A stretch of DNA of 31,202 bases from an uncultured Roseburia sp. (GTDB taxonomy: Bacteria; Bacillota; Clostridia; Lachnospirales; Lachnospiraceae). The stretch covers positions 1 through 31,202 of the forward strand of contig CAKRDK010000026.1 of assembly GCA_934309475.1 (NCBI GenBank), given 5' to 3'. Shown here one piece after another: positions 6,947 through 15,090 of this stretch. How positions within the stretch are numbered: position 1 is the stretch's first letter; every line of letters begins with the position of its first letter. Both the position numbers and the translations under genes were made by a program. The notes below the pieces were generated by a model that did no database searches, was not told where the DNA came from, and saw only the letters and a program-made list of their open reading frames with translations.

Positions 6947-7711
6947 CTATACTCCTTTTTCATTTTCAACCCTGTCAAAATGGAACACATTTAAGAACTG
7001 TTTTGCACGTTCTGTCTTCGGATGCTCGAAAAATTCTTCCGGTGCGCCCTCTTCTACAATCTGCCCCTTATCAATAAAAATCACCCGGTCTGCCACTGCT
7101 TTTGCAAACTGCATCTCGTGTGTCACGATAATCATAGTGCGTCCCTGCTTTGCAAGGTCTAACATAACATCTAATACTTCACGCACCATCTCAGGGTCAA
7201 GTGCGGCTGTCACCTCATCAAAAAGAAGGATTTCCGGATGCATGCAGAGTGCGCGTACAATCGCAACACGCTGTTTCTGTCCGCCGGATAACTGTCTCGG
7301 ATAGCTGTCTGCCTTGTCTGCAAGTCCGACTCTCTTCAACAGTTCGAGCGCTTCTTTTTTCACTTCTTCCTTCTTGCGTTTCTGCACTTTTACAGGTGCT
7401 AATGTGATATTATCCATAACACTCAAATGCGGAAAAAGTTCATAGCTCTGGAATACCATTCCGACTTTCTGGCGCAGTGTGGCAAGACTTTTTGCTTCCT
7501 GCTTAATCTCCTCGCCCTGTAAACGGACAACGCCGCCCTGAATTGGCTCTAACGCATTGATACATCTTAACAGCGTACTTTTTCCACAGCCACTCGGTCC
7601 TACCACCACAATGACTTCACCCTGTTTGATTTTTAAATTGATGCCATCTAATATAACCTGGTCTTCATATTTTTTTGTAAGATTTTCTAATTCTAATAAT
7701 ACTTCTTCCAT
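6947..7711 (-). CDS. polar amino-acid ABC transporter ATPase (likely cyst(e)ine uptake)
   Basis: The 254-residue cytoplasmic ATPase drives uptake of a polar amino acid. Visible are Walker [10 protein letters not shown] (38-46), Q-loop [13 protein letters not shown], signature LSGGQKQR, Walker [15 protein letters not shown] and switch histidine IVTHEM. These are the hallmarks and size of the GlnQ/TcyC class. It follows the two permeases with a 17-base gap and is tightly coupled to larE. The substrate cannot be read from the ATPase. Cyst(e)ine is inferred from the four-Cys leader peptide upstream of the operon. Confidence 0.93.
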   Translation of the reverse strand: MEEVLLELENLTKKYEDQVILDGINLKIKQGEVIVVVGPSGCGKSTLLRCINALEPIQGGVVRLQGEEIKQEAKSLATLRQKVGMVFQSYELFPHLSVMDNITLAPVKVQKRKKEEVKKEALELLKRVGLADKADSYPRQLSGGQKQRVAIVRALCMHPEILLFDEVTAALDPEMVREVLDVMLDLAKQGRTMIIVTHEMQFAKAVADRVIFIDKGQIVEEGAPEEFFEHPKTERAKQFLNVFHFDRVENEKGV

Positions 7712-7728
7712 CTATTATAATACCTTTC

Positions 7729-8409
7729 CTATGCTGCGCTCCACTTTTTTTCCAAATATTTTGCAAGCATACTGATTGGCCAGCATGCGAGAAAATACAA
7801 TACGAATACAACAAGGAACACGCCAAATGCCGCATTCGGACTTGTCATTCTGTTTGCCTCGATAATCTGCTGTGCCACTTTAAGCATTTCAACTACGCCA
7901 ATCATTAAAACAAGACTTGTCGTCTTAATCATTCGGGTAATCAGATTAATGGACAGCGGTATCAGCCGCCGCACCGTCTGTGGAATCATGATATAAAGAT
8001 ACGTCTGCATTTTCGTAAGCCCTAATGCTTCACTGCTCTCATACTGGTGTTTCGGAATACTAATCAGTGCACTTCTGACCAAATCTCCCATCTCCGCCGT
8101 TCCCCAGAGTACAAACACAATCACGGATGCAAGTTCCCCGGAAAGATTTAAGCCCAGTGCTCTTGTGCTTCCGAAATACACAATGAAAAGGAGAACAAGC
8201 TGCGGCATGATACGGATAACTTCCAAATATATCTTAAAAATTGCTCTCACAATTTTATTTTTCATTGTCATAAGAGAACCAACTACAATCCCAAGTGGAA
8301 GACTGATGGCAATGGATACAAGGCTGATTTTCATTGCAACCCACAATCCCTGCAGAAGCCTTACCATGTTCGTTCCCTTCCATAATACATCAATTCCCAA
8401 ATCCGGCAT
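7729..8409 (-). CDS. amino-acid ABC transporter permease (second subunit)
   Basis: This 226-residue inner-membrane protein has several hydrophobic segments and a HisM/GlnP-type coupling loop, EALGLTKMQTYLYIMIPQ, which docks onto the ATPase. Its start overlaps the end of the other permease by 20 bases, indicating translational coupling and probably a heterodimeric channel. The substrate is inferred from the operon leader. Confidence 0.92.
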   Translation of the reverse strand: MPDLGIDVLWKGTNMVRLLQGLWVAMKISLVSIAISLPLGIVVGSLMTMKNKIVRAIFKIYLEVIRIMPQLVLLFIVYFGSTRALGLNLSGELASVIVFVLWGTAEMGDLVRSALISIPKHQYESSEALGLTKMQTYLYIMIPQTVRRLIPLSINLITRMIKTTSLVLMIGVVEMLKVAQQIIEANRMTSPNAAFGVFLVVFVLYFLACWPISMLAKYLEKKWSAA

Positions 8410-9049
8410 AACGCAGCCTCCTTTCCAGCAAACTGCCTAACACAGATACCGGTAATAATATTATCAGATAAAATACAACCAGAAGGAAGAGACTTTCCGT
8501 GGTCTTATAGTATAATCCGATTAAATCTTTCGCTGTAAACATCAGATCCATCAGGCTGATGGCACTGAAAACACTTGTCTCTTTCAGCAAAAAAATCACA
8601 TTCGCAACAAAAGCAGGCACACTTGTTGCAAGTGCCTGCGGTAAAATTACATACTGCATTGTCTGGCGTGTACTCATTCCAAGGCTTACCGCACTTTCTC
8701 TCTGGATTGGCTCCACCGCCTCTAATCCACTTCGAAATGCTTCCGCCATATAACTTCCCCCTAAAAAGGCGAGTCCCGCGGCACCACACGCTTCCGCTGA
8801 AATCTGTATTCCAATCTTTGGAAAACCATAATAGATGAAAAACAACTGCACCAAAAGAGGTGTATTTCTGCTCAGTTCAATATATATCGCTACAATCTGC
8901 CTTGCTACAGGCACTTTATAATATTGGACTGCCGCGCACAGCAGTCCAACTAAGATAGCGAAAGCGATTCCAATGAATCCAATTTTTACAGTAAGTACGG
9001 CAGCTTTTTCATAAAGCGGTAAATACTTCAGGATAAATTCCCAATTCAT
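8390..9049 (-). CDS. amino-acid ABC transporter permease (first subunit)
   Basis: The 219-residue membrane protein of the HisM/GlnP family has an early hydrophobic segment (18-38), ELSRNTPLLVQLFFIYYG typical of the family, and the coupling loop SAVSLGMSTRQTMQYVILPQ. It begins 21 bases after the binding-protein gene and overlaps the second permease. Together with 7729-8409 it would form the transmembrane pore. Confidence 0.92.
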   Translation of the reverse strand: MNWEFILKYLPLYEKAAVLTVKIGFIGIAFAILVGLLCAAVQYYKVPVARQIVAIYIELSRNTPLLVQLFFIYYGFPKIGIQISAEACGAAGLAFLGGSYMAEAFRSGLEAVEPIQRESAVSLGMSTRQTMQYVILPQALATSVPAFVANVIFLLKETSVFSAISLMDLMFTAKDLIGLYYKTTESLFLLVVFYLIILLPVSVLGSLLERRLRYAGFGN

Positions 9050-9070
9050 GAAATTGCTTCCTCCTTTCTC

Positions 9071-9949
9071 TTATTCTGTCACTCCACCTTCAACGACAAG
9101 GCTGTCTTCATACTCTGTTCCATAAGTGTCAACCAAAGTTGCCTCATAGTCTGCATGGAAGAAATTCTCTTCGCCAAGGCTTACAATCTCATCGTTAATC
9201 CAGTCCAGTAAAGTATCATTTCCTTTGGTAACAGCCGGTGCGATTGTGTCCATGCTTCCAAGGGATGAAATACCAACTGTGTATCCTTCATTCTGAAGTG
9301 AGAATGCAATTACTTCTGTATTATCATTTGCCCATGCAACCGATGTACCGTTCTGGAACGCTTCTTTTGCTGTTGCATAAGAATCAAATTTCTGTAATGG
9401 AATATCCGGATAATTTTCTGTGAGGTAAGTCTCTGCTGTTGTTCCTGAGATTACAACAATGGAATCGTCCGGATTCCAGTTATCAAGGCTTGTGATTACA
9501 TTGTCATCTCTTGAGACAACACCAAGTGCAACATTCATATATGGCAGTGCGAAATCTACCTCTTCTGCTCTCTCATCTGTCACCGTAAAGTTTGCAAGAA
9601 TGACATCTACTTTTCCGGTCTGTAAATACTCAATACGGTTCGCAGCTTCTGTCGAAACAAAATTGACATCCACACCTAAATCTTCTCCAAGTCTGTTGGC
9701 ATAGTAAACATCATATCCCTGATATTCTCCGTTCTCATCCACATAACCGAATGGGTTCTTATCTGAGAATACACCGATGTTAATGGTTCCGCTTTCTTTA
9801 ATCTCATCTAATGTACGATAAACAGTTCCATTCTCAGAAGAGTCCTTGGAAGCGGTATCTGTGCTTCCGCATCCTGCAACTCCAAACGCCAATGTACCTG
9901 CTAATGTCAATGCAACTAATCTTTTTAAGTTCTTCATCTTTTTCTCCAT
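9071..9949 (-). CDS. amino-acid ABC transporter substrate-binding lipoprotein
   Basis: This extracellular receptor captures the substrate for the permease pair. It has a lipoprotein signal peptide ending LAFGVAGC with the modified Cys at residue 27. A periplasmic-binding-protein type II fold follows, with GTINIGVFSDKNPFGYVDENG, the family-typical ligand-site opening. TVTDERAEEVDFALPY comes in mid-protein. Length (292) is normal. ATG 9949 is used; ATG 9937 with GGAG six bases upstream is an equally good start and gives 288 residues. It is the first structural gene after the Cys-rich leader and its terminator, so its transcription should depend on read-through. Confidence 0.93.
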   Translation of the reverse strand: MEKKMKNLKRLVALTLAGTLAFGVAGCGSTDTASKDSSENGTVYRTLDEIKESGTINIGVFSDKNPFGYVDENGEYQGYDVYYANRLGEDLGVDVNFVSTEAANRIEYLQTGKVDVILANFTVTDERAEEVDFALPYMNVALGVVSRDDNVITSLDNWNPDDSIVVISGTTAETYLTENYPDIPLQKFDSYATAKEAFQNGTSVAWANDNTEVIAFSLQNEGYTVGISSLGSMDTIAPAVTKGNDTLLDWINDEIVSLGEENFFHADYEATLVDTYGTEYEDSLVVEGGVTE

Positions 9950-10023
9950 CCTTTTCCCTACTTTATTTTAACAAGATATTTTGACAAATACGCTATTTGA
10001 ATTGATTGAAATGATTTTAAATC

Positions 10024-10048
10024 AAAAAAGCCCAGGTTCTTCCTGGGC
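10024..10048 (-). terminator. attenuator terminator before the ABC/larE operon
   Basis: GCCCAGG (10048-10042), loop AAGAA, CCTGGGC (10036-10030) and six T residues form a clean intrinsic terminator. It lies about 175 bases after the promoter and 75 bases before the binding-protein ATG, so it must be passed for the operon to be expressed. Confidence 0.88.
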
Positions 10049-10131
10049 AAAAACGGCATTACATTTATCAATTACTGTAAACAGGCGCATCACAATATAT
10101 GCCGAAGCACCTGGCCATTTTCTCTGCCCAG
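10043..10131 (-). promoter_or_regulatory. candidate antiterminator pairing
   Basis: CTGGGCA (10131-10125), inside the leader-peptide coding region, is a perfect complement of TGCCCAG (10049-10043), the 5' arm of the terminator. A further GGCCAG (10116-10111) can pair with the same CTGG. This gives the classic set of mutually exclusive hairpins. The first segment starts 14 bases after the last of the four Cys codons, within reach of a stalled ribosome's edge. Pairing is seen in the sequence; the mechanism is inferred. Confidence 0.6.
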
Positions 10132-10193
10132 AAGATCAACATGCTACAACAACAACACATTTTCTTTACTGTAATCGAAAATAAACCTTTCAT
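10068..10193 (-). CDS. cysteine-rich leader peptide of an attenuator
   Basis: A 41-codon frame starts at ATG 10193, has AAAGGAG ten bases upstream, and begins MKGLFSITVKKMCCCCSM. Codons 13-16 (10157-10146) are four consecutive TGT, and single Cys codons follow at 29 and 34. It starts about 30 bases after the expected transcription start and ends 20 bases before the terminator hairpin. A run of identical codons in a short frame between a promoter and a terminator is the signature of ribosome-mediated attenuation; here the sensed residue would be cysteine. It controls the ABC transporter and larE. No other function is expected for the peptide. Confidence 0.8.
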   Translation of the reverse strand: MKGLFSITVKKMCCCCSMLIFWAEKMARCFGIYCDAPVYSN

Positions 10194-10229
10194 CGCTCTG
10201 CGTCTCCTTTCCTCTCTTGTTCTTTTTGT

Positions 10230-10258
10230 ATTATATGCATATTATCCTAGTATGTCAA
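10230..10258 (-). promoter_or_regulatory. promoter of the leader peptide / ABC / larE operon
   Basis: The consensus -35 TTGACA (10258-10253), an exact 17-base spacer and the consensus -10 TATAAT (10235-10230) make this the strongest promoter match in the window. It lies just after the stop of the RNA methyltransferase gene. Confidence 0.9.
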
Positions 10259-10276
10259 TAGGTTTTATAGGATTTT

Positions 10277-11116
10277 TTATTTTTTCTCGGAATGACGGCC
10301 TAATTCCCAGAACGCAACTGCGCTTGCAGCCGCTACATTTAAGGAATCCACGCCATGAGACATCGGAATCCGCACGGTGGCATCGCTTGACGCAATCGTC
10401 TCGGTGGCAAGCCCTTCTCCCTCCGTTCCTAAAATAATTGCTAACTTTTCCGCTTTTGCAAGACGTTCATCGTCAATGCTGACAGAGTCATTGCGCAGTG
10501 CCATCGACACGGTCAGAAATCCCATCTCCCGCAAACACTGCATGCCGGATTTTGGCCATGCATAGGCATCTCCCTCTAAGATTGTCCACGGAATCTGGAA
10601 CACCGTTCCCATGCTGACCCGGATTGCTCTCCTGTATAGCGGGTTGCTGCAACCGGATGTCAAAAGCACCGCATCCATATTCAGCGCTGCCGCCGAGCGA
10701 AAAATCGCGCCGATATTCGTCGGATTCACCACATCCTCTAACACCGCAATACGGCGTGCTCCCTTGCATACTTCCCCGACAGAAGGAAGTTCCTTCCGCC
10801 GCATCGCACAAAGCATCCCTCTTGTCAGCTCAAATCCCGTCAAATTCTTTAACACCTCTGCTTCTGCCGTATAGACCGGCACATCCCCACACCGTGTAAT
10901 CAAATCTTTTGCCTGCGTCTCGATGTGTTTTTCCTCCACTAACATGGAAATCGGTGTATAACCAGTATCTAACGCTCTCTCGATAACTTTCGGGCTTTCT
11001 GCAATAAAAATGCCTGGTTGCGGCTCATAATAGCGCAGAAGCTGCACCTCCGGCATTCTTGCATAGATATCTAATTCCGGTATCTTTAAATCGGTTATAT
11101 TCTTTATCTGTGCCAT
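10277..11116 (-). CDS. SpoU/TrmH-family RNA 2'-O-methyltransferase
   Basis: The enzyme transfers methyl from S-adenosylmethionine to a ribose 2'-OH in rRNA or tRNA. The three SPOUT motifs are visible in the 279 residues: DVVNPTNIGAIFRSA (motif 1, about 150-165), LGTEGEGL (motif 2), and VRIPMSHGVDSLNVAAASAV (motif 3, near the C-terminus). The N-terminal part resembles the substrate-binding extension of TrmH-type enzymes. The target nucleotide cannot be told from sequence. A TATAAT at 11158-11153 lies shortly upstream of ATG 11116, without a clear -35. Confidence 0.92.
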   Translation of the reverse strand: MAQIKNITDLKIPELDIYARMPEVQLLRYYEPQPGIFIAESPKVIERALDTGYTPISMLVEEKHIETQAKDLITRCGDVPVYTAEAEVLKNLTGFELTRGMLCAMRRKELPSVGEVCKGARRIAVLEDVVNPTNIGAIFRSAAALNMDAVLLTSGCSNPLYRRAIRVSMGTVFQIPWTILEGDAYAWPKSGMQCLREMGFLTVSMALRNDSVSIDDERLAKAEKLAIILGTEGEGLATETIASSDATVRIPMSHGVDSLNVAAASAVAFWELGRHSEKK

Positions 11117-11170
11117 CTACTCTCTCCTAACCTGTATTTCTAACTTCTTCCCATTATACCCTTTTCACGC

Positions 11171-11202
11171 AAAAAGCGTTAGAAGTTTTTTCTTCTAACG
11201 CT
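11171..11202 (-). terminator. strong intrinsic terminator after the pectate lyase
   Basis: A perfect 11-bp stem, AGCGTTAGAAG/CTTCTAACGCT, spans 11175-11202 with a six-base loop. It has TTTT on the minus-strand side and TTTTTT on the plus side, so it could work in both directions. Confidence 0.85.
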
Positions 11203-11223
11203 CTTTTTTCATTCCGTATATTT

Positions 11224-13281
11224 TTAGTAGGTTACTGACATCCACTGTGCCTGTGTCAGATTTAAGATGCCCGCTCCCGTTGTTCCCGGAAGTGTTTTCA
11301 TCAAATCATAAACACCGACCTCATCATAGGTGAAATCAAGGTCTACGCCATCCCAATCCAGTGCAGTTGCCCCGCTTGGTGCAAGTGGAGAATTTTTCTC
11401 TGCACTGCTTCCGTAAAAGGTTGTGCTTCCGCAGGAATAGTAACAGTTCTCTGCCAAAATATATCCCGTGTATGCGGATTTGCTTGCAGATTTCTGGTTA
11501 TTCTTAAGCGGTGATGTGATTCCAAGAATCGCACAGCCGGACGCATACAAATGACCGCCCTCTGTACTGAGCAGACACTGTGATGTGTTGGACAGATGAT
11601 ATCCTTTTGCTTTCACTTTATTTCGAATGGAACTGCTGATTAACTGATCTGCCTCATAAGTAGCCGAGGAATCAAAAATATTGTTAATCTCAACTGCAAC
11701 TCCGCCACGAAGACGAACCATACGGTCACGCGCTCCGGTAAACGTATTGTTTGCAAGATAAATCTCTAAGTTGTTGTTTGAGGACTCTAACTCGGTTGCA
11801 CCAATCAGACAACATTTTTTCTGGTAAGAAGAAACTTTCTGAATGGTCTCCTGGGAAACTCCAAGGTCACGGATGTAAGTGTACATCGGAACCGCAGAAG
11901 AACCTGCCTGGTACAGGTTTTCCAGATAATCAAACTGCTCCTGCACAAATTTACTTGTATAGTCACCACTTAAAAAGTTACAGTAGGTAACGGAAAGGCC
12001 TGTCGTTCCCTTTTTACTGTCGCAGCAGCCATCGTATGCCTGATGAAAGGTACAATGATCCACCCAGAAACCGGCGCAGCCTTCCATGGTGATATAATCC
12101 CAGTCGTTGCGGTCATAGTTTCCTTTTGTAGACTCATCCCACTCCCACAATTCGTCAAATTCAAGGTTTCTGACAATCACATTTGAACAGTTGCGGAAGA
12201 CAAATCCTGCATGGCGGATTTTTGCGCCGTTCGCAGAAAAAATCGTCATATCAGTCTTCTTTGCCACCTTAATCTGTGTCACTCCGCTCTCAATCAGTTC
12301 CGGATGCATCAGTGCGGTCGCATTCTGGTTCATACACGCATAGGACTGTACTGCGGAACCAATTTCATTCCATCCTAAATCAAGGTCATTCATAATCTCA
12401 ATGACTTTTACCTTTTTGGAAGTCAATGCCTTTGCCAGATCCTCTGCGGTATACACCTGATAGTAAGAAGCATCTGTCGTTGCTGCAACACCGCCGCCTG
12501 TTACAGAGTCTCCCTTGGCAAAACCTGCAATCTGGTAAGAAGAAAGTTCTGTCGTCTCCTCGGTACTTCCTTCCTCAGTGCCTTCCTCGGTACTTTCTTC
12601 GGTACTCTCCTCGGTTCCTTCCTCGGTACTTTCTTCGGTACTCTCCTCGGTTCCTTCTTCGGTACTTTCTTCCGTGCTCTCCTCGGTTCCTTCTTCCGTA
12701 CTTGCCTCGGTACTTTCCTCGGTGTTTCCTTCTTCCGTATTTTCCTCTGCGGTAATCTCTACATCATAGAGATCTACACCATCTACCGTCGAATAAAGAT
12801 AAACCGTCTCTCCGCTTCCCTCATAATCAAACGTATACTCCGCTGAAGAAGTGCCAACAGTCACTGCATCATCTAAAAGGTTTCCAGCCGCATCCGTCAA
12901 AACAAGGTTTCTTCCCTTTGAAGATGCCTTAGCAACCACCTTAATCTCGGTATCACCGTTTAATGCAAAACTCACAGAACGGTACTCTGCTGTACCTGAT
13001 CCTGCCAGTTTGACGCAGTAATTGTACGCATCATTTCCTACTTTTGTAGTCGCTTTTACAACTTTCATACTCTTTTTAGAAGTTGCATGCAGCGTAAGTC
13101 CATCGATCGTTGTAGTTGCTGAAATCTTCTTTAAGCTGTAAAAAGCTGCATCACTAAAATTCCAGTTCTTTGTACTCTGGTTCTCTGCTGCCGCTGCAGA
13201 AACCGGCTGTGCTGAGACAATCAACACACCTGTCAATACTGCTGCAAGCATTCTTTTCAAATTCCACTGTTTTCTTAACAT
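11224..13281 (-). CDS. secreted pectate lyase, polysaccharide lyase family 1
   Basis: The 685-residue enzyme would cleave polygalacturonate by beta-elimination outside the cell. ATG 13281 is chosen, with AAAGGACAGG upstream; an ATG at 13323 lies within a terminator hairpin. Order: signal peptide (1 to about 32, ending VSAAAA); a beta-rich carbohydrate-binding-like domain (about 35-176); a Glu/Ser/Thr repeat linker (179-246); and a PL1 beta-helix domain (about 255-600) with IRHAGFVFRNCSNVIVRNL, the conserved WVDHCTF (406-412) and ARDRMVRLRGG (517-527), holding the catalytic arginine region. There is no LPXTG or surface-layer domain, so the enzyme is probably released or held non-covalently. 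It suggests a pectin-degrading lifestyle. Confidence 0.92.
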   Translation of the reverse strand: MLRKQWNLKRMLAAVLTGVLIVSAQPVSAAAAENQSTKNWNFSDAAFYSLKKISATTTIDGLTLHATSKKSMKVVKATTKVGNDAYNYCVKLAGSGTAEYRSVSFALNGDTEIKVVAKASSKGRNLVLTDAAGNLLDDAVTVGTSSAEYTFDYEGSGETVYLYSTVDGVDLYDVEITAEENTEEGNTEESTEASTEEGTEESTEESTEEGTEESTEESTEEGTEESTEESTEEGTEEGSTEETTELSSYQIAGFAKGDSVTGGGVAATTDASYYQVYTAEDLAKALTSKKVKVIEIMNDLDLGWNEIGSAVQSYACMNQNATALMHPELIESGVTQIKVAKKTDMTIFSANGAKIRHAGFVFRNCSNVIVRNLEFDELWEWDESTKGNYDRNDWDYITMEGCAGFWVDHCTFHQAYDGCCDSKKGTTGLSVTYCNFLSGDYTSKFVQEQFDYLENLYQAGSSAVPMYTYIRDLGVSQETIQKVSSYQKKCCLIGATELESSNNNLEIYLANNTFTGARDRMVRLRGGVAVEINNIFDSSATYEADQLISSSIRNKVKAKGYHLSNTSQCLLSTEGGHLYASGCAILGITSPLKNNQKSASKSAYTGYILAENCYYSCGSTTFYGSSAEKNSPLAPSGATALDWDGVDLDFTYDEVGVYDLMKTLPGTTGAGILNLTQAQWMSVTY
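12558..12743. repeat. in-frame tandem repeat encoding the Glu/Ser/Thr linker
   Basis: Degenerate 12-base modules encode TEEG, TEES and TEEG in higher-order 36-base units (TEEGTEESTEES, repeated about three times). The unit length is a multiple of three, so gain or loss would lengthen or shorten the linker without breaking the frame. Confidence 0.85.
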
Positions 13282-13305
13282 TTTCCTGTCCTTTCTTTTC
13301 TGCCA

Positions 13306-13353
13306 AAAAAATCCCGGTGTCATTAGTAAGTCTAAAGTACCAAAAACACCGGG
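13306..13353 (-). terminator. terminator between the PAP2 gene and the pectate lyase
   Basis: On the minus strand CCCGGTGT (13353-13346) pairs with ACACCGGG (13320-13313) around a 25-base loop, followed by ATTTTTTT. It ends the lrp-lspA-PAP2 operon. Because no clear pectate lyase promoter follows it, it could also act as an attenuator. Confidence 0.7.
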
Positions 13354-13383
13354 AGCTATTCTACCACCATTTTCCTGTTGTTG

Positions 13384-13875
13384 TCAAATAGAAAAACCTA
13401 TGATTCCGCACGCAATTCCGATAACCGCCCCTGCAATAACGTCACGCGGCTCATGCACACCGCCTAAAACCCTTATCATTCCGAGCAATATTCCAATTAC
13501 CATAAAAAGAAGCCCTATCCACCAGCACTGGTGGAAAAAAGTCATCCCGATGATAAATACAGAAAAAACATGGCGGCTCGGAAATGATTTTCCGACCGTA
13601 TCTTTTTCTAATACCGGTGCAATTCCAAACTTTTCATACGGACGCTGCGCATGAATCAGAATCCGAAGGAAACTGACAATCAAAAAAGAATCCAACGGAA
13701 CTATAACTGCCCTTGCAAGCCATGGGTCTTTTTTCCAAAGCAGATACAAAAGCAAAAGCGGGTAACTCAAAAAGACAATGCCGGTCAACACCTTATTCGC
13801 CACTTTGACTGCCCGGATTCGTTTGGGCTGTTCTCTTAAAAATTGTGTCATCTGAATGTATTGTTCTCTTGTCAA
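13384..13875 (-). CDS. PAP2-family membrane phosphatase
   Basis: This integral membrane phosphatase probably acts on lipid phosphates such as undecaprenyl pyrophosphate or phosphatidate derivatives. The three-part acid phosphatase signature is visible: a basic residue stretch with HAQRPYEK, then SFPSRHVFS, then RVLGGVHEPRDVIAG containing the catalytic His and Asp. Several hydrophobic helices surround these motifs. The start is TTG 13875, with GGAGGA seven bases upstream; another in-frame TTG at 13914 lies inside lspA. The gene follows lspA by 16 bases and ends its operon. Which lipid is the substrate cannot be told. Confidence 0.85.
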   Translation of the reverse strand: MTREQYIQMTQFLREQPKRIRAVKVANKVLTGIVFLSYPLLLLYLLWKKDPWLARAVIVPLDSFLIVSFLRILIHAQRPYEKFGIAPVLEKDTVGKSFPSRHVFSVFIIGMTFFHQCWWIGLLFMVIGILLGMIRVLGGVHEPRDVIAGAVIGIACGIIGFSI

Positions 13876-13891
13876 AAAAAATTCCTCCAGC

Positions 13892-14347
13892 TTACTGTCC
13901 TTTCCCCTCGGCAATCACCACAAGAATCGCCCCGATAAAAATAAAGAAATCGGACACATTAAAGATAATATTTTGAAACCACTCCGGTCCAAATGCAAAG
14001 CGCACATAATCAACTACATGACCTTTTGTATATCGGTCAAATAAATTATTCAGCCCTCCACCGAGCACCAGTGCGATTCCAGTTTTCGTCATGCTTTTTC
14101 CGGAACGCCGCAGCAGCATCGCGTAGGGAACCGCAATCAGGAAAATGACTGCCGTGTGAAGTGCCGTCATAATCTTCGGATGCTTTGCAAGTAAGTTGAG
14201 TGTCGCACCATCATTGTAATATTTTTCAATCATGATTTTATTTTTCAGACGCGGATGCCGCACTCTTCTCGCATACTTCCGGTCGATATATTTTTTCACA
14301 AAAAAATCTGTCAGGAAAACAATTCCTATAACTCCAAGATAAATCAT
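13892..14347 (-). CDS. lspA: signal peptidase II (LspA-like)
   Basis: This membrane aspartyl peptidase removes lipoprotein signal peptides. Of 151 residues, four segments are hydrophobic. The conserved blocks are present in divergent form: YYNDGATLNLL, GGGLNNLFDRYTKGHVVDYVRF with one catalytic Asp region, and FNVSDFFIFIG with the second catalytic Asp. ATG 14347 is one base after the stop of the small upstream gene, implying coupled translation. The divergence may mean a paralogue rather than the main LspA. Confidence 0.82.
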   Translation of the reverse strand: MIYLGVIGIVFLTDFFVKKYIDRKYARRVRHPRLKNKIMIEKYYNDGATLNLLAKHPKIMTALHTAVIFLIAVPYAMLLRRSGKSMTKTGIALVLGGGLNNLFDRYTKGHVVDYVRFAFGPEWFQNIIFNVSDFFIFIGAILVVIAEGKGQ

Positions 14348-14350
14348 ACT

Positions 14351-14542
14351 CTATTCCCCCTCTTCGCTTTGGGATTGTGCCCTATACAATATCTCCTTTA
14401 GCAGCCAGGTATATTCCGTCTCTCCTGTCTCTTCGCTGTACGCCACACCCGTTTCATATACATAGACATAACCTGCACTTCTTTTTCCTTTGCTTCTCCA
14501 AGATAAGACACTGACTCTAGCTGAAATCATACCGGAATCCAC
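14351..14542 (-). CDS. small hypothetical protein in the lrp-lspA operon
   Basis: The 63-residue product begins with a GTG whose first bases overlap the lrp stop (TAGTG) and ends one base before lspA. This points to termination-reinitiation and a real gene. ATG 14530 is an alternative start. Residues 20-52 (AGYVYVYETGVAYSEETGE) look like short beta strands, and the tail is acidic. There is no membrane segment, signal or motif I recognise. Conservation of this arrangement in relatives would be the decisive test. Confidence 0.55.
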   Translation of the reverse strand: MDSGMISARVSVLSWRSKGKRSAGYVYVYETGVAYSEETGETEYTWLLKEILYRAQSQSEEGE

Positions 14543-15003
14543 TATGCATAGTCTGCCGGTATCTCCACCCCTCGGTGTTCCACCGAGGTTGAAAATACAA
14601 CTAATGTTTTCGTTCTTCCATACTTCTGAAGTTCCCCGATAAAGGAATCTAACGCAGCCGGTGTCGGGAACAACACTTCAAGCAGCATGGAGTATTCTCC
14701 CGTCACACAGTTACATTCAACTACATTCGGACAATCCTGGATAAAATAGTAAAACTTTTCCTTTTCCATGGGAGCTACTTCTAAACAGATAAATGCCTTT
14801 GTGTAGAAACCTAACGCCGTTGGATTCACCTGAGCCTGATATCCTAGGATATAACCTTCTTTTTCCAGCTTCTCGATTCTGTTTGACACCGCAGGAGAAG
14901 AAAGACACACTTCCTCTGCAATCTCTTTGATGGTTCTTCTTGCATTCTTCTGCAAAATATTCAATATCCGAATATCAATCTCATCTAACTCACTATGTTT
15001 CAT
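14542..15003 (-). CDS. Lrp/AsnC-family transcriptional regulator
   Basis: The 153 residues comprise an N-terminal helix-turn-helix (about 5-60; LDEIDIRILNILQKNARRTI, then SSPAVSNRIEKLEKEGYILG) and a C-terminal RAM ligand-binding domain (about 70-145) with NVVECNCVTGEYSMLLEV. Such proteins form dimers or octamers and respond to amino acids. ATG 15003 has GAGGAGG nine bases upstream. It heads the operon with a small gene, lspA and a PAP2 phosphatase, so those may be co-regulated by its own feedback. The effector is unknown. Confidence 0.93.
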   Translation of the reverse strand: MKHSELDEIDIRILNILQKNARRTIKEIAEEVCLSSPAVSNRIEKLEKEGYILGYQAQVNPTALGFYTKAFICLEVAPMEKEKFYYFIQDCPNVVECNCVTGEYSMLLEVLFPTPAALDSFIGELQKYGRTKTLVVFSTSVEHRGVEIPADYA

Positions 15004-15030
15004 ACACTTTCCTCCTCATCAGACCTCTAT

Positions 15031-15064
15031 TCAAAAAGGCGTAACCCCTTTGGATTACGCCTTT
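15031..15064 (-). terminator. terminator downstream of the nucleotidyltransferase, within the lrp leader
   Basis: A perfect 10-bp stem AAAGGCGTAA/TTACGCCTTT (15064-15055 with 15044-15035) is followed by TTTTTG on the minus strand. It ends the upstream gene, yet lies between a promoter-like sequence (15091-15119) and the lrp start only 31 bases further on. Confidence 0.82.
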
Positions 15065-15090
15065 GTAATGAACAACTAACCTCTATGTCC

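Noticed and set aside
12426..12769. Plus-strand frames rich in Ser/Val or Pro/Arg opposite the pectate lyase linker
   Set aside because: They are mirror frames of the Glu/Ser/Thr codon repeat and lack promoter or ribosome site.
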